A stretch of 51,811 nt of DNA from Aureibacillus halotolerans (GTDB taxonomy: Bacteria; Bacillota; Bacilli; Bacillales; DSM-28697): assembly GCF_004363045.1 (NCBI RefSeq), contig NZ_SNYJ01000018.1:1-51811 (forward strand), written 5' to 3'. The stretch's first letter is position 1. Each line of letters starts with the position of its first letter. The notes under the pieces are model-generated. The model ran no database searches. It saw nothing but the letters and a program-made list of their open reading frames with translations, and was not told the DNA's origin. This document shows positions 9,374-16,693 of this stretch, piece after piece. The position numbers and the translations under genes were made by a program.

Positions 9374-9760
9374 TTCAATAGCCACCTATCGTTTCTTTCA
9401 GGTTGTGGCACACCGTTCGCCGATTCATCGAAGCCTTGGGTGGAGTGGATTTGTTGCACGGACAATGCAAAGAACGAGGAAAGCGAGCGTTTGTCAGTAG
9501 CCAGATCGTTTTGAAATAGGTGTCTCGCTAGGGTCCGTTAGCTTTTTTAAATTTGTTGTTTTTAAATCACCTCTATTGTAATCTTTAATCTCGCACTCCA
9601 CTTGATCATCATACATTTCATAAAAAGAGCGTGCCTGAAAAGAATAGTTTTTAAAAGTGCCTACGTCGCTCCTTTTTCTTCTGTCATTATTTCAAGATTT
9701 TTCTTTCACTTAACGACAGCGCCCACTGTTTTCGAAACTTATCGTGCTGCGCATAATAAA
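9374..9760. other. gene-free intergenic region with a partial repeat
   Basis: I see no convincing gene. The segment 9458-9497 is a half copy, in reverse orientation, of the ~126 bp dispersed element described elsewhere in this window. The rest is AT-rich toward 9700 and shows no recognisable structure. Confidence 0.5.
9458..9497 (-). repeat. partial copy of the 126 bp dispersed element
   Basis: Read on the minus strand this contains AAACGCTCGCTTTCCTCGTT followed by a CTTTGCATTGTCCG-like segment, matching the first third of the element found at 38.1 and 50.8 kb. It lacks the other end. Confidence 0.6.
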
Positions 9761-9796
9761 ACGCATTGCTTGACTGTTATACAGCAAGCAATGCGT
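9761..9796 (-). terminator. terminator of the DUF4062 operon
   Basis: ACGCATTGCTTG and CAAGCAATGCGT form a 12 bp stem, extended by CTG/CAG inside. On the minus strand it is followed by TTTTATTAT. Confidence 0.85.
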
Positions 9797-9806
9797 CTAG
9801 GTTATT

Positions 9807-9995
9807 TTATCTTTTAAAGGCCTCATCAAGTCGCTCTTTAATGAGCTGACTATTTTTTCGCCGATTCGCACGTTGCTCATGAATCACTTGCGAAACACTT
9901 TTCTTTGAAGGAGCAAACAAGAGCGCATCTTTTGGTTGAGTACCTATTGCTTCCGAAACGACACCATTCAATGATACATACACCTTACTCGCCAT
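9807..9995 (-). CDS. small basic protein, second gene of the DUF4062 operon
   Basis: A 62-residue ORF whose ATG lies inside the last codons of the upstream DUF4062 gene (11 nt overlap), which suggests translational coupling. A GGAGGGATG site precedes it within the upstream coding sequence. The C-terminal half is strongly basic and predicted helical (Arg/Lys/Gln/Asn-rich, ending DEAFKR); the N-terminal part has KVYVSLNGVVSEAIGTQPKDAL. It has no signal peptide or membrane segment and I recognise no family. A terminator follows immediately. Its conserved position would make it a candidate partner, inhibitor or nucleic-acid-binding accessory of the DUF4062 protein, but this is inference. Confidence 0.65.
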   Translation of the reverse strand: MASKVYVSLNGVVSEAIGTQPKDALLFAPSKKSVSQVIHEQRANRRKNSQLIKERLDEAFKR

Positions 9996-11187
9996 GTTGC
10001 ATCCCTCCTAGCAACATTCGTGCCAATTCAAACACAAATGCATTTTTATTTATTATAGCACGTATCACAATATCTTTGGAAGCCATGAACTTGTCAGTGT
10101 TCCATTCTGATCCACAAGGTAAATGAAATGTTAAAACATGCTCTGGAAGCTGGAGACAAAAATAAAAGGTGTCATTTGATTCCTTAAAAAACACCTGATC
10201 TGCTCGCTCTGGATCATTATATGTAAGTGCAACGAATGAGTCTTTGTCATCTAGAGTATAATACGCATCTCCAGTAGCAGAACCTGTCTTCTCTACGACT
10301 ACCATGCGATCCTTCTGAAACTTATATAAAGTAACGGCTGAACAAGTATTGAAAGACCCTATAACCTCCTGAACGAAACCATAATCTTGCTCTACATTGT
10401 CACCATGTACCGAATGTTGGAGGGATTCCAAGAAGACTTCAAGGTTATGAAATCCTTTGATATTTATAGTTGGTATAATACTCGTCAGCGTGTCGAAAAA
10501 TAGATCATATTTCTCCAATTGGGCTTCATTCGTTTCGATGGCGTCTTTAAAAGGCATCAATTGGATGCCTCTTCGTAAGAGGTCACTAAAATACATTTTC
10601 CAGTCATTCGCGACAGCAAGGGATATATCCTCAAAATAGATTCCACGTCTCTCAATGTCATGGATAAAAAACCAAATATAAGGATCTATATGAGGTGACA
10701 ACTCGCAAGACCGTAAAGTCTCAACAATTTGGGAAGCCTTTGGGAAGGCGGCCGTTTCATCTTTATAAGAATCCACAAACTCCTCTACAAAGCCCTTCGC
10801 CCTCCCGAAATACTCCTTCTTTACATCACTTTCCACAAAAACTAGAATGGTTTTCTGTCGGTTACAAGCTTCAATGAGTTCCATGTGGGTTACAGTGCGT
10901 TGAGACTGTTCATAAAACGTACCAGCTTTATTTGATATGAATAGTAAAAATGCATCTGATTGCCGTACACATTCTATACATTTTTGAACAGGATGTGTAT
11001 GGACATCCCATGCACCAAAATTTTTTTCAAACAGTATTGGTTCGTGCCCGAGCTCTTTTAGATGGTCCCACATACTCACTCGCAAAGGAGCGAGTGAATC
11101 TTGAGCAACTGAACTGATAAAAATTTTTGTTTTTGTAAACAACGCTTCTTCACATCCTATAATTGCACTGAAATGAGCATACCACAA
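9985..11187 (-). CDS. DUF4062 domain protein with a possible GAF-like C-terminal domain
   Basis: About 400 residues. Residues 20-125 form a DUF4062 (TIR-superfamily-like) domain: KIFISS at the first strand, then DHLKELGHEPILFE, SDAFLLFISNKAG and THMELIEACNRQKTILVFVES, where the Glu in THMELIEA sits at the position of the conserved TIR-like acidic residue. The middle is helical. The last 130 residues alternate strands and helices in a pattern I read as GAF-like; this is a guess from secondary-structure pattern. DUF4062 occurs in signalling and STAND-type immune proteins, so a sensing or defence role is plausible but unproven. The start is uncertain: TTG 11187 lacks a clear ribosome site and a TTG at 11142, just before KTKIFISS, is an alternative. 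Confidence 0.75.
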   Translation of the reverse strand: MWYAHFSAIIGCEEALFTKTKIFISSVAQDSLAPLRVSMWDHLKELGHEPILFEKNFGAWDVHTHPVQKCIECVRQSDAFLLFISNKAGTFYEQSQRTVTHMELIEACNRQKTILVFVESDVKKEYFGRAKGFVEEFVDSYKDETAAFPKASQIVETLRSCELSPHIDPYIWFFIHDIERRGIYFEDISLAVANDWKMYFSDLLRRGIQLMPFKDAIETNEAQLEKYDLFFDTLTSIIPTINIKGFHNLEVFLESLQHSVHGDNVEQDYGFVQEVIGSFNTCSAVTLYKFQKDRMVVVEKTGSATGDAYYTLDDKDSFVALTYNDPERADQVFFKESNDTFYFCLQLPEHVLTFHLPCGSEWNTDKFMASKDIVIRAIINKNAFVFELARMLLGGMQHGE

Positions 11188-11311
11188 TTAAAAAATATAA
11201 CAATTGTGAGAATTCCATAAATCAACTACTTACTTTCGCAAATGTTTCAAACGACCAGATTTAGAATAAGGGTCACTCTGCACACTTGCCAGATCTAAGT
11301 ATTCTTTTGAT

Positions 11312-11989
11312 CTAATCTTGATACACTCCACATCTTGGCCTCGCATACGCAGGTATTTCATCTTCAGCACAGCTAAAATACTCAATTGTAAAACGTCCTT
11401 TGTATCCGAAAATCGTTCCATAGTGTTTATTCTTCACTTCTACCTTGATATGAAAGGTTTCTTCTTTCTCATCATACCATTCCTCTGCCTCAGCATGGCC
11501 TGAAAAAAAGCTTGGTATTGGAATTTTTAATCTTTTTTTATAAAAAGCCAATGGACCTGACGAAAGTCTAATTCCTCCATTAGACAAAACGGAAATGTCG
11601 ATGTCCGTTTTCAAATCCTGATCAATTCCTAAATAGTCTACGATTCCTTGCCTACTGGGACTATACATCATCGTCGCATCGAAATGTCGTGTTCTGTCAA
11701 AATGAAACTTCCGTATCCAAGCCATACACTCGCTACCGTAAGAATTTTGATACGCATAATTCTCCAGCGTAAACGGAATGTCCCTTCCCCTTTCTGGAAA
11801 AGTGACGTGCTTATATGTACCCAGTTGAAGAAAAGGGTACATATAAGCACGACCGCCCCATATTTCCTCCATTACGCCCTTACATAGGCATGCCGTCTTC
11901 TCATCAATTGTCAGCCCGAATTTTTTCTGAATTTGCGGATGGAGCTTCTTATAAGATTCACCCATAGCTTGTTCATATATGGATCTCAT
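11312..11989 (-). CDS. DUF4166 domain protein (YndH-like)
   Basis: A 225-residue soluble protein beginning MRSIYEQAMGESYKKLHPQI, followed by beta-rich sequence with repeated aromatic/charged strands, as in DUF4166 proteins. The ATG at 11989 is 4 nt after the stop of the upstream DoxX-like gene and has GGGGAG 7 nt upstream, which also lies inside that gene's last codons; the two are therefore coupled. The same pairing of a DoxX-like protein with a DUF4166 protein exists, as I recall, in B. subtilis yndG-yndH. Function unknown; a lipid- or ligand-binding role is only suggested by the SRPBCC partner. Confidence 0.78.
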   Translation of the reverse strand: MRSIYEQAMGESYKKLHPQIQKKFGLTIDEKTACLCKGVMEEIWGGRAYMYPFLQLGTYKHVTFPERGRDIPFTLENYAYQNSYGSECMAWIRKFHFDRTRHFDATMMYSPSRQGIVDYLGIDQDLKTDIDISVLSNGGIRLSSGPLAFYKKRLKIPIPSFFSGHAEAEEWYDEKEETFHIKVEVKNKHYGTIFGYKGRFTIEYFSCAEDEIPAYARPRCGVYQD

Positions 11990-11993
11990 TGTT

Positions 11994-12902
11994 TCACTCC
12001 CCACGAACTCGTTGTCTTTTACAGTTAGAAGCGTTAGGTAAATCACCATTGAGCAATGCAATCAAGGATAAACCGATCATCGCCATTGTGATTGTCGTTG
12101 GATTAAAAGGAGCAGCAAAAATACTCCATTGGCTCATCAACGCACCGAAACCTAAACACACAAGGGACAGAATGTTTATCCTATGAAGCATTTTTGTTCT
12201 ACTAAAACGAAGGATAAGCAATCCAAAGAGGATTTGGGCGGTTCCTAACGCATATAAAAACAACGCCTCATGTCCTTGAAACATTCCTGTTCCTCTGAAT
12301 AAGGCTAACTCGCCCGCATCTTGAAAAAGGATTTTAGGAACGAGTCCTTGATAGACCCAGATAAAAGCTAAAACAATGCTTACAATTGAATGGATCATAC
12401 TTTTATTAAATGAGAGGCGCGGGGGGATTTCTTTTTCCAACCATAATTTTAAACAATCAAAACTCCATGCCGTCGCCCAGCCCATCAATGGTTTAAAGAG
12501 CTGATCAAGCATCTTCCCTGCGAACCCAAACCTTGTTTTATAATCGTACTGTGTGATGAACTGAATGCCAGCATCGGTTTCAACATACTTCCAATAACCG
12601 CTCCCCTCTTTAATTAATGAAAGAGGATGATCTGTCCAAAATTTTAATGAGGACACTCTTTCCCCATCTTTATGTATCGTTCTTATACTTTCCCCTTTGC
12701 CTGAAATCCGCATTCCCATACCAATCTTCGTTGTATAAAGAAACCTTTGCGGATCACTCTCTTTTTCTTTTGGCAAATAGTCAATCTCAGAAAACCGTAA
12801 ATCCCATTGTTGATGGAGGTCTGGATTTTGCGTGTATTCCCATACATTTAGCATATCGCTATTGATCAATGTCTCCACATAAATCGGCTTCGTTTTTACC
12901 AT
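11994..12902 (-). CDS. SRPBCC domain fused to DoxX-like membrane domain (YndG-like)
   Basis: A 302-residue protein with two parts. Residues 1-150 are an SRPBCC (START-like) ligand-binding fold (IYVETLINSDMLNVWEYTQNPDLHQQWDLRF). The C-terminal half has four hydrophobic helices of the DoxX-like type, with short charged loops, ending in a basic tail. The ATG at 12902 has GAGGGG 7 nt upstream; the ATG at 12917 does not. It forms a two-gene operon with the DUF4166 gene. The combination suggests a membrane protein that binds a small hydrophobic ligand; substrate and role are unknown. Confidence 0.8.
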   Translation of the reverse strand: MVKTKPIYVETLINSDMLNVWEYTQNPDLHQQWDLRFSEIDYLPKEKESDPQRFLYTTKIGMGMRISGKGESIRTIHKDGERVSSLKFWTDHPLSLIKEGSGYWKYVETDAGIQFITQYDYKTRFGFAGKMLDQLFKPLMGWATAWSFDCLKLWLEKEIPPRLSFNKSMIHSIVSIVLAFIWVYQGLVPKILFQDAGELALFRGTGMFQGHEALFLYALGTAQILFGLLILRFSRTKMLHRINILSLVCLGFGALMSQWSIFAAPFNPTTITMAMIGLSLIALLNGDLPNASNCKRQRVRGE

Positions 12903-13334
12903 CTCTTTTCCCCTCATTTATTGCCATCGTTCTTGGTCAAACGAGTTTGCAATCGTTTTTCCTCTATTCAAGCTTTATAGTCTGTCACGGTTAACACTAT
13001 TTGGCTTTCAATAACCCTGTTCAATTCATTACAAACTAATTTGCCAAGACCCCAACCGCCCCCACCAATACCTTTTTTCATGTATTCGCGCTGACCCCAT
13101 ACCGACATTTTATCCATTAGTATTGAATGTAGGCAAAGTTAAAAGAAGGACAAACTTTAAATATTTCAGTCTAAAAGAGATGCGCATTTAGCACAGAGAT
13201 AAATTGTTCGAGGTAACCATCGATAAATTTAAATAAAAAGGAATGTTTCAATATTTCAGCACATTCCTTTCAAAGGTTGTCCAGTCATGGTCGAAATGTT
13301 TATCGAACTGATCGCTACGTTCAATCCCAATCCA
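12903..13334. other. intergenic region with a small glycine-rich reading frame
   Basis: No established gene. A 49-codon frame on the minus strand (13117 to 12968) starts at an ATG without a ribosome site and contains GIGGGGWGLGKLVCNELNRV. It may be a relic of a decayed gene. The remaining sequence is AT-rich without an obvious terminator. Confidence 0.4.
12968..13117 (-). pseudogene. small glycine-rich reading frame, probable gene relic
   Basis: 49 codons from ATG 13117, ending with VLTVTDYKA. It includes four consecutive glycines followed by WGLG. No ribosome site precedes it, no family is recognised, and neighbouring frames are closed. A bacteriocin-like peptide is conceivable but lacks a leader and any export or immunity gene. 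Confidence 0.2.
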
Positions 13335-13931
13335 TTATCGAACCCACATGTCTTTATGAAAGATATTCTTTGCCCATTCTATATGATGCCTATGCGCACA
13401 ACACCAAATTAAATAAGCATCCTTCCGCGGAAACCCTTTATCTTTCATTCCCATGATAAAATCACCTAAACGCACGACTTGAATATCTTTATCTGTTCCA
13501 GAGTTTAGTTCATCATCTAACAATGCTTGAAGATCACTTTCATCTGACAATAAAAAAGGGATGCCACTTGCAAAGGCATAGGCTATTGAAATAACCTCAC
13601 CCCAATTTTTCCCCTCGGGTCTTGTAAGTGAATCCGTCTTCTCCAATTGATGAATGGTCTGTTGATAAATGAAGGCTCTACTGCTGTTATACAGAAGTGT
13701 TTCTGCATCGACTATCTGTGCTTGGTCAAGGGAGATGAGATTGTCAATTTGGTCCTTCGTGCTTCTAGGTACAAGGATTTCATTTTCATACACATAGCGG
13801 TGAATGTACAGTTTTTGAATCATTTTTGGTATGTATGCTTCAAGAGCGGTAAATTTGTTAACCTCACCTAGCTTCAGCGCAAAATCTGTATCTAGCATCG
13901 CCTCTTTCCAAATCCATTCATTCATTGCCAT
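13335..13931 (-). CDS. PIN-like domain protein (putative RNase toxin), third gene of an HTH-ImmA-PIN operon
   Basis: A 198-residue protein with a PIN-like acidic pattern: LDTD near residue 15, a central GEVISIAYA with Glu near 112, and LLSDESDL with Asp near 130-133. Spacing and context fit the PIN nuclease fold (Asp...Glu...Asp) common in RNase toxins. This is motif reading; one acidic residue of a canonical tetrad is unplaced. The 5' end overlaps the end of the metalloprotease gene by 14 nt, so translation is coupled. GAGG upstream fits the second ATG (13931) best. A bulky insertion (residues 30-100) separates the first acidic motif from the rest, unlike the small VapC toxins. Confidence 0.72.
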   Translation of the reverse strand: MAMNEWIWKEAMLDTDFALKLGEVNKFTALEAYIPKMIQKLYIHRYVYENEILVPRSTKDQIDNLISLDQAQIVDAETLLYNSSRAFIYQQTIHQLEKTDSLTRPEGKNWGEVISIAYAFASGIPFLLSDESDLQALLDDELNSGTDKDIQVVRLGDFIMGMKDKGFPRKDAYLIWCCAHRHHIEWAKNIFHKDMWVR

Positions 13932-14754
13932 CATAATCCTCTAATAATATATCCAAATCGACTTCATCTGCTCCCTTAATTACCTGCAGTGATTCAGGAG
14001 ACTGATTCATCAAAGATAAAATACTCCGAAGTTTCCTTTCACTAATTAATTTCTTATCGAAAGCTTCTATTGCATTCTCTGCTAGCTTCTCAAAGAAAAT
14101 CTCATTCGTTCGCTCTTGTGATGAATCATTAAGCTGAAGTCTTTTTCGTACGAGCATTACACCGGCTTGTGGATCACGATCCGGCACTGATAGAAATTCA
14201 CTGGTCTTTTTTTGGTCAATAAAATCAATTTCATTTAATCTTCTTACCATTGTTTTGAAAGGAACATAAAAAAAAGCCATCAGAACTATCACGTCTTCAA
14301 TGCTCAATGTATCTTTTTGAATAGCTCTCGACATCAACTCACTATGCAGTACATCTGTAGGAACGAGCAAAAGCGCTGCAAAACGGTTCGCCTTTTGTTC
14401 ATTGATATTCTCAGTCTCATTATCCATCACGTCATTATGCAATAATTCTGGCTCTAACAACCTGTCCTTATCATACCAAATATGATAAAGCTCATGAGCA
14501 GCTGCAAACACTTGTTTTTCTCTAGGGATAAAAGTGTTTATATAAACAAAAGTTCTGTTTTCTTTGAGACAAACAAAAGCACATAATTCATTATCATGTA
14601 TAGGATACTTGAGCAACGTTGCTTCCTGTTGGACTAACTCAAACACCTCGTCTCTGAGAATTCTGTTCACTTTAAACTTTTCCCCAAGCTTCTTTTTAGC
14701 CTTCATCTCAATCTCATTTATTTCTTTTTCACTTAAATGCTGAATTCTACTCAT
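13918..14754 (-). CDS. ImmA/IrrE family metallopeptidase
   Basis: A 278-residue protein with the zinc peptidase motif HELYH at residues 87-91 and a third ligand region NEQKANRFAALLLVP (Glu119) as in COG2856. This family cleaves partner HTH repressors, as ImmA does with ImmR in ICEBs1 and IrrE does with DdrO. The C-terminal 130 residues are helical and charged and may bind partners. It begins 9 nt after the HTH gene and runs into the PIN-like gene. The obvious prediction is that it cleaves the upstream HTH protein and so derepresses the operon. Confidence 0.9.
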   Translation of the reverse strand: MSRIQHLSEKEINEIEMKAKKKLGEKFKVNRILRDEVFELVQQEATLLKYPIHDNELCAFVCLKENRTFVYINTFIPREKQVFAAAHELYHIWYDKDRLLEPELLHNDVMDNETENINEQKANRFAALLLVPTDVLHSELMSRAIQKDTLSIEDVIVLMAFFYVPFKTMVRRLNEIDFIDQKKTSEFLSVPDRDPQAGVMLVRKRLQLNDSSQERTNEIFFEKLAENAIEAFDKKLISERKLRSILSLMNQSPESLQVIKGADEVDLDILLEDYDGNE

Positions 14755-14763
14755 ATTGCCTCC

Positions 14764-15114
14764 TTATTTTTTTCCCAGTACTTTTTCAAGCCCCATCATT
14801 TCGTTCATTACATGATTTAGAAATTGCATACCTTCCTTCGTGTTCTCATTTTCTAAGGTGCCGATCATAAACAAAACAGGTTCTTCGATAACTTTCAGAT
14901 CATTTTTAGGTCTAAGCAGCTCATCAACAGATACATCAATAATATCTGCGATCTTCGTTATCTCTTCAAGAGTAATTGCTTTTTTCCCATTAACAATTTT
15001 ACTCATTACCTGTTTAGATACGCCCATTCTCTTCGCAATGAATGTCTGAGTTTCATTATGGAGTTCTAGCCACGTCAATATCTTTTCACCAATTTGCTCA
15101 AAGATTGTTTTCAT
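14764..15114 (-). CDS. Xre-type HTH repressor
   Basis: A 116-residue protein with an Xre helix-turn-helix at residues 22-65 (TQTFIAKRMGVSKQVMSKIV, then GKKAITLEEITKIADIIDVS) and a C-terminal acidic tail that may be the protease-sensitive or antitoxin segment. The ATG at 15114 has AAGGGG 9 nt upstream; the ATG at 15123 sits directly on that site. It is the first gene of the operon, as expected for an autorepressor. The promoter just upstream overlaps a near-perfect dyad. By analogy with Xre-COG2856 pairs it should repress the operon and may neutralise the PIN-like protein; both are inference. Confidence 0.9.
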   Translation of the reverse strand: MKTIFEQIGEKILTWLELHNETQTFIAKRMGVSKQVMSKIVNGKKAITLEEITKIADIIDVSVDELLRPKNDLKVIEEPVLFMIGTLENENTKEGMQFLNHVMNEMMGLEKVLGKK

Positions 15115-15142
15115 ATCACACATCCCCTTATAGGTAGGTAGT

Positions 15143-15176
15143 ATTCAGTATATGCTTATTGAATTCAAATAGTCAA
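15143..15176 (-). promoter_or_regulatory. promoter and operator of the HTH-ImmA-PIN operon
   Basis: On the minus strand TTGACT (15171-15176) is 18 nt from TATACT (15147-15152), a strong sigma-A match. The -10 box lies inside an 8-6-8 dyad with one mismatch (ATTCAGTA at 15143-15150, TATTGAAT at 15157-15164). The spacer also holds the perfect palindrome TTGAATTCAA (15159-15168). This is where an autorepressor would be expected to bind. Confidence 0.75.
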
Positions 15177-15240
15177 CGCAACAGAGACGAATTACAACGA
15201 AGTGTAAACGAAACATCGATAAATAATCAAATACGTCACA

Positions 15241-15274
15241 AAAAGGCTCATGCTTTATCAGCTATGAGCCTTTT
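15241..15274. terminator. terminator downstream of the rRNA methyltransferase gene
   Basis: AAAAGGCTCAT (15241-15251) pairs with ATGAGCCTTTT (15264-15274); the T tract suits the minus-strand gene ending at 15284. Confidence 0.85.
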
Positions 15275-15283
15275 ATTATTTTC

Positions 15284-16678
15284 TCACCCGATTGTCTTCT
15301 TATACAGATTCAATTCAACCACACACTCCACCTGCGCAGTCTGCGGGAACATATCCAAGGGCTGCATAGATTTAATGCTGTATGCCTCGGATAAAGCGTT
15401 CAGGTCCTTGGCAAGCGTCGACGGGTTGCACGACACGTAAATGATTTGCTTTGGACGTTCCTTTAATAGTAGGGGCACGACCGTACCGGCCCCGGTGCGT
15501 GGGGGATCCATAACAACCACGTCGGGCTTCCAGCCTTCACTGCGCCAGCGCTTCAACCACTCTTCAGGGGTTCCTGTTTCGTAAACGGCGTTTTTGACGC
15601 CATTTTTGGTGGCGTTTTTCCGCGCATCGTCAATTGCAGAGGTTGTGATGTCCATTCCTCTGACTTCTCCTGCTTTTTTAGCGAGCCAGAGCCCGATTGT
15701 TCCAACACCGCAATACAAATCGGCAACCTTTTCTGTGCCTGTAAGTGAAGCGACACGCGACACTTCGTTGTAGAGCTTTTCGGTCTGGATCGGATTAAGC
15801 TGGAAAAAGGCCGTGGCGCTTAGCTCGTACGTTCGATCGCCGAGTCGCTCCTCCACCTTCTCATTTCCGAACAAAACGACGGATTCCTTGCCCATCACAA
15901 GGGATGTTTTTTCTGGTTGAATGTTTTGCACGAGCGACGTCATATCAGGAAGTTCTTTGCGGAGTTCCGAAATGAGCAGCTCACGCTTTGGCAACTCTTT
16001 CGTTTTTGTAACGAGCACCACCTGAAGCTCTCCCGATTTAAAACCGGTGCGCACGACGATTGAGCGCAGCGTGCCTTTATGCTTTCGCTCGTCGTATATA
16101 TCAATTTGCAGCTGGTCGACGATTCGTTTAACCTTTTGCGTGGCTGCATTGATCGATTCATGCTGGACCGGACAATGCGACAAATCGACGAGTTTATGGC
16201 TCCCCTCTTGATAAAGCCCTGTGAGCAGCTTTCCATTCACACGGCGAATCTGCATCTGGCTTTTATTGCGGTAATGCCACGGGTCGTCCATGCCGACTGT
16301 TGGCTTAATGAGCTTTTCAAGCGGCAGTCCCTTAGGTCCGAAGCGTGTCATTGCCTGCATCACCAAATCGCGTTTATGATCCAACTGGCCTTTGTAAGAC
16401 AAATGCTGAATTTGGCAACCGCCGCACACGTCAAAAACGGGACAGGGGGGCTCGATTCGCTTTTTTGATGAGCGGTCGATTTTTAGCAATGTGGCCTCTG
16501 TAAAACGCGGGTGAATACGCTCGGCCTGCAAGAAAACCGTTTCTCCTGGCAACGCGCCTTTGACAAACACTGTTTGCCCTTTGTAATGACCTACGCCTTC
16601 CCCATTAATGCCGAGGCGCTTTATCTTTAATGGAAACTTTTGTCCTTGTTTTAATGGCTGCTGACCTGGATTGGTCAT
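15284..16678 (-). CDS. rlmD: 23S rRNA (uracil-C5)-methyltransferase, RlmCD/YfjO type
   Basis: A 464-residue RumA/TrmA-family enzyme. Order of domains: N-terminal TRAM domain (residues 10-70), a 4Fe-4S cysteine motif (CPVFDVCGGCQ around 78-88), a central region, then a Rossmann SAM domain with DLYCGVGTIGLWLA, DPPRTGAG and the catalytic SCNPSTLAKD near the C-terminus. It methylates uridines in 23S rRNA; Bacillus carries two paralogues (YefA and YfjO), and adjacency to the YfjP-type glycosylase indicates the YfjO lineage, so the exact target uridine is not certain. Start ATG 16678 has AGGTGG upstream. It is 15 nt downstream of the glycosylase gene, probably one operon. Confidence 0.92.
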   Translation of the reverse strand: MTNPGQQPLKQGQKFPLKIKRLGINGEGVGHYKGQTVFVKGALPGETVFLQAERIHPRFTEATLLKIDRSSKKRIEPPCPVFDVCGGCQIQHLSYKGQLDHKRDLVMQAMTRFGPKGLPLEKLIKPTVGMDDPWHYRNKSQMQIRRVNGKLLTGLYQEGSHKLVDLSHCPVQHESINAATQKVKRIVDQLQIDIYDERKHKGTLRSIVVRTGFKSGELQVVLVTKTKELPKRELLISELRKELPDMTSLVQNIQPEKTSLVMGKESVVLFGNEKVEERLGDRTYELSATAFFQLNPIQTEKLYNEVSRVASLTGTEKVADLYCGVGTIGLWLAKKAGEVRGMDITTSAIDDARKNATKNGVKNAVYETGTPEEWLKRWRSEGWKPDVVVMDPPRTGAGTVVPLLLKERPKQIIYVSCNPSTLAKDLNALSEAYSIKSMQPLDMFPQTAQVECVVELNLYKKTIG

Positions 16679-16693
16679 ACGCCCACCTACTTT

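Noticed and set aside
11230-11421. A 63-residue ORF on the minus strand overlapping the end of the DUF4166 gene
   Set aside because: It overlaps the conserved frame in another phase and has no start signal of its own.
15243-15280. Part of the HTH operon operator
   Set aside because: The inverted repeat with AAAAGGCTCAT/ATGAGCCTTTT is a terminator of the rRNA methyltransferase gene, not a regulator site.
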